This document shows positions 42,554 to 42,850 of a stretch of 42,850 bases of DNA, piece after piece (the stretch's first letter is position 1; each line of letters opens with the position of its first letter). The position numbers and the translations under genes are program-made. The notes under the pieces were generated by a model. That model had not been told where the DNA came from. It searched no databases and worked only from the letters and a program-made list of their open reading frames with translations. The stretch comes from Rhizobium giardinii bv. giardinii H152 (lineage in GTDB: Bacteria > Pseudomonadota > Alphaproteobacteria > Rhizobiales > Rhizobiaceae), in assembly GCF_000379605.1 (NCBI RefSeq), contig NZ_KB902689.1, positions 1 to 42,850 on the forward strand, written 5' to 3'.

Positions 42554-42850
42554 TCAATCGAGTGGACCCTGCACATAGGCTTCCGCCGTCGCTGAGGGTT
42601 GTTCCAGGCCAACCATATCCGGCACCCACGAAAGATCCGAGGTGATTTCTGCCAGCGTGAACCCGGCGACGGATGGCGCATCCGAAGGATGCTTTATTGC
42701 GTTCGATTTGCACGAGCGTCGGCATCGGGATTGGCGAGTGGCACATAGGCCCGGCTTGTGCTGTCGAGCCAATCGAGCTTGGATTTGCCCACAGTGCGGA
42801 GATAGGCTGCGGCTTCAATGAAAAGCGGATGACGCAAATCCCGCTTTTTC
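42554..42850 (-). pseudogene. frameshifted fragment of an unrecognised protein (continues beyond window)
   Basis: From the window edge the minus strand reads HPLFIEAAAYLRTVGKSKLD, then WLDSTSRAYVPLANPDADAR until TAA near 42698. In the neighbouring frame it continues NAIKHPSDAPSVAGFTLAEI, then TSDLSWVPDMVGLEQPSATA to TGA at 42554. Both parts look like genuine coding sense joined by a one-base shift near 42700-42710. Family unknown. The frame is open at the window end, so the true start lies outside. Confidence 0.4.

Noticed and set aside
1..42850. CRISPR arrays, rRNA or tRNA genes, intact insertion sequences
   Set aside because: None seen: no regularly spaced repeats, no tRNA cloverleaf patterns, and no complete transposase frame.

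Overview
The window is GC-rich alphaproteobacterial DNA, most like a Sinorhizobium/Ensifer or close rhizobial replicon. Pointers are the gene families (DUF3141-pta-ackA-fabI block, trifunctional sensor kinase with FixJ-type regulators, dadRXA-ridA), a perfect FixK/FNR box, and an RNA gene resembling the rhizobial alpha-r14 small RNAs. The high density of broken genes, two toxin-antitoxin pairs and two integrase remnants suggest a megaplasmid or a decaying accessory region. This is inference from sequence reading only; no database search was run.

Layout. 1-596: 3' end of acetyl-CoA synthetase (+). 1111-3307: Asp/Glu-racemase-like protein and FAD-dependent amino-acid oxidoreductase (-). 3921-5070: small secreted protein, a decayed response regulator and a diverged small-RNA-like element. 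5071-13899: a signalling block. It holds a lone ABC-type solute-binding protein, a giant kinase/ATPase/GAF/PAS/histidine kinase, an alpha-r14-like sRNA gene, a FixJ/LuxR-type response regulator (all -), and a divergent single-domain response regulator (+). 14882-18306: D-/L-alanine catabolism, ridA-dadA-dadX (-) with a divergent Lrp-type regulator (+). 18300-21380: scrapyard with an integrase remnant, an intact VapBC pair, an acyl-CoA dehydrogenase pseudogene, a monooxygenase pseudogene partly inverted, and a TetR remnant.

21291-28504: RND efflux operon (two membrane-fusion lipoproteins, the pump, and a hydrolase with an odd C-terminus), with a divergent TetR regulator and a strong operator. 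28572-28998: frameshifted conserved hypothetical gene. 29105-34616: FixK/FNR box, then DUF3141 hydrolase, phosphotransacetylase, acetate kinase and enoyl-ACP reductase, probably one operon for acetyl-CoA/acetyl-phosphate handling under low oxygen. 34810-37689: small hypothetical gene, CadC-like winged-helix/TPR regulator and a second VapBC pair. 37856-42850: low-order accessory DNA with an integrase remnant, a frameshifted AT-richer gene, a DUF1772 membrane protein, small zinc-ribbon proteins, a phage-type DUF5131 remnant, an intact redoxin and an unrecognised frameshifted fragment.

Most notable: (i) the sRNA-like gene between the response regulator and the kinase, with its own promoter-like motif and terminator, and a second 85-bp ungapped homologue in direct orientation on the other side of the kinase/binding-protein block; (ii) the pairing of a cytosolic giant kinase with an orphan periplasmic binding protein; (iii) the perfect anaerobox upstream of the DUF3141-pta-ackA-fabI genes.
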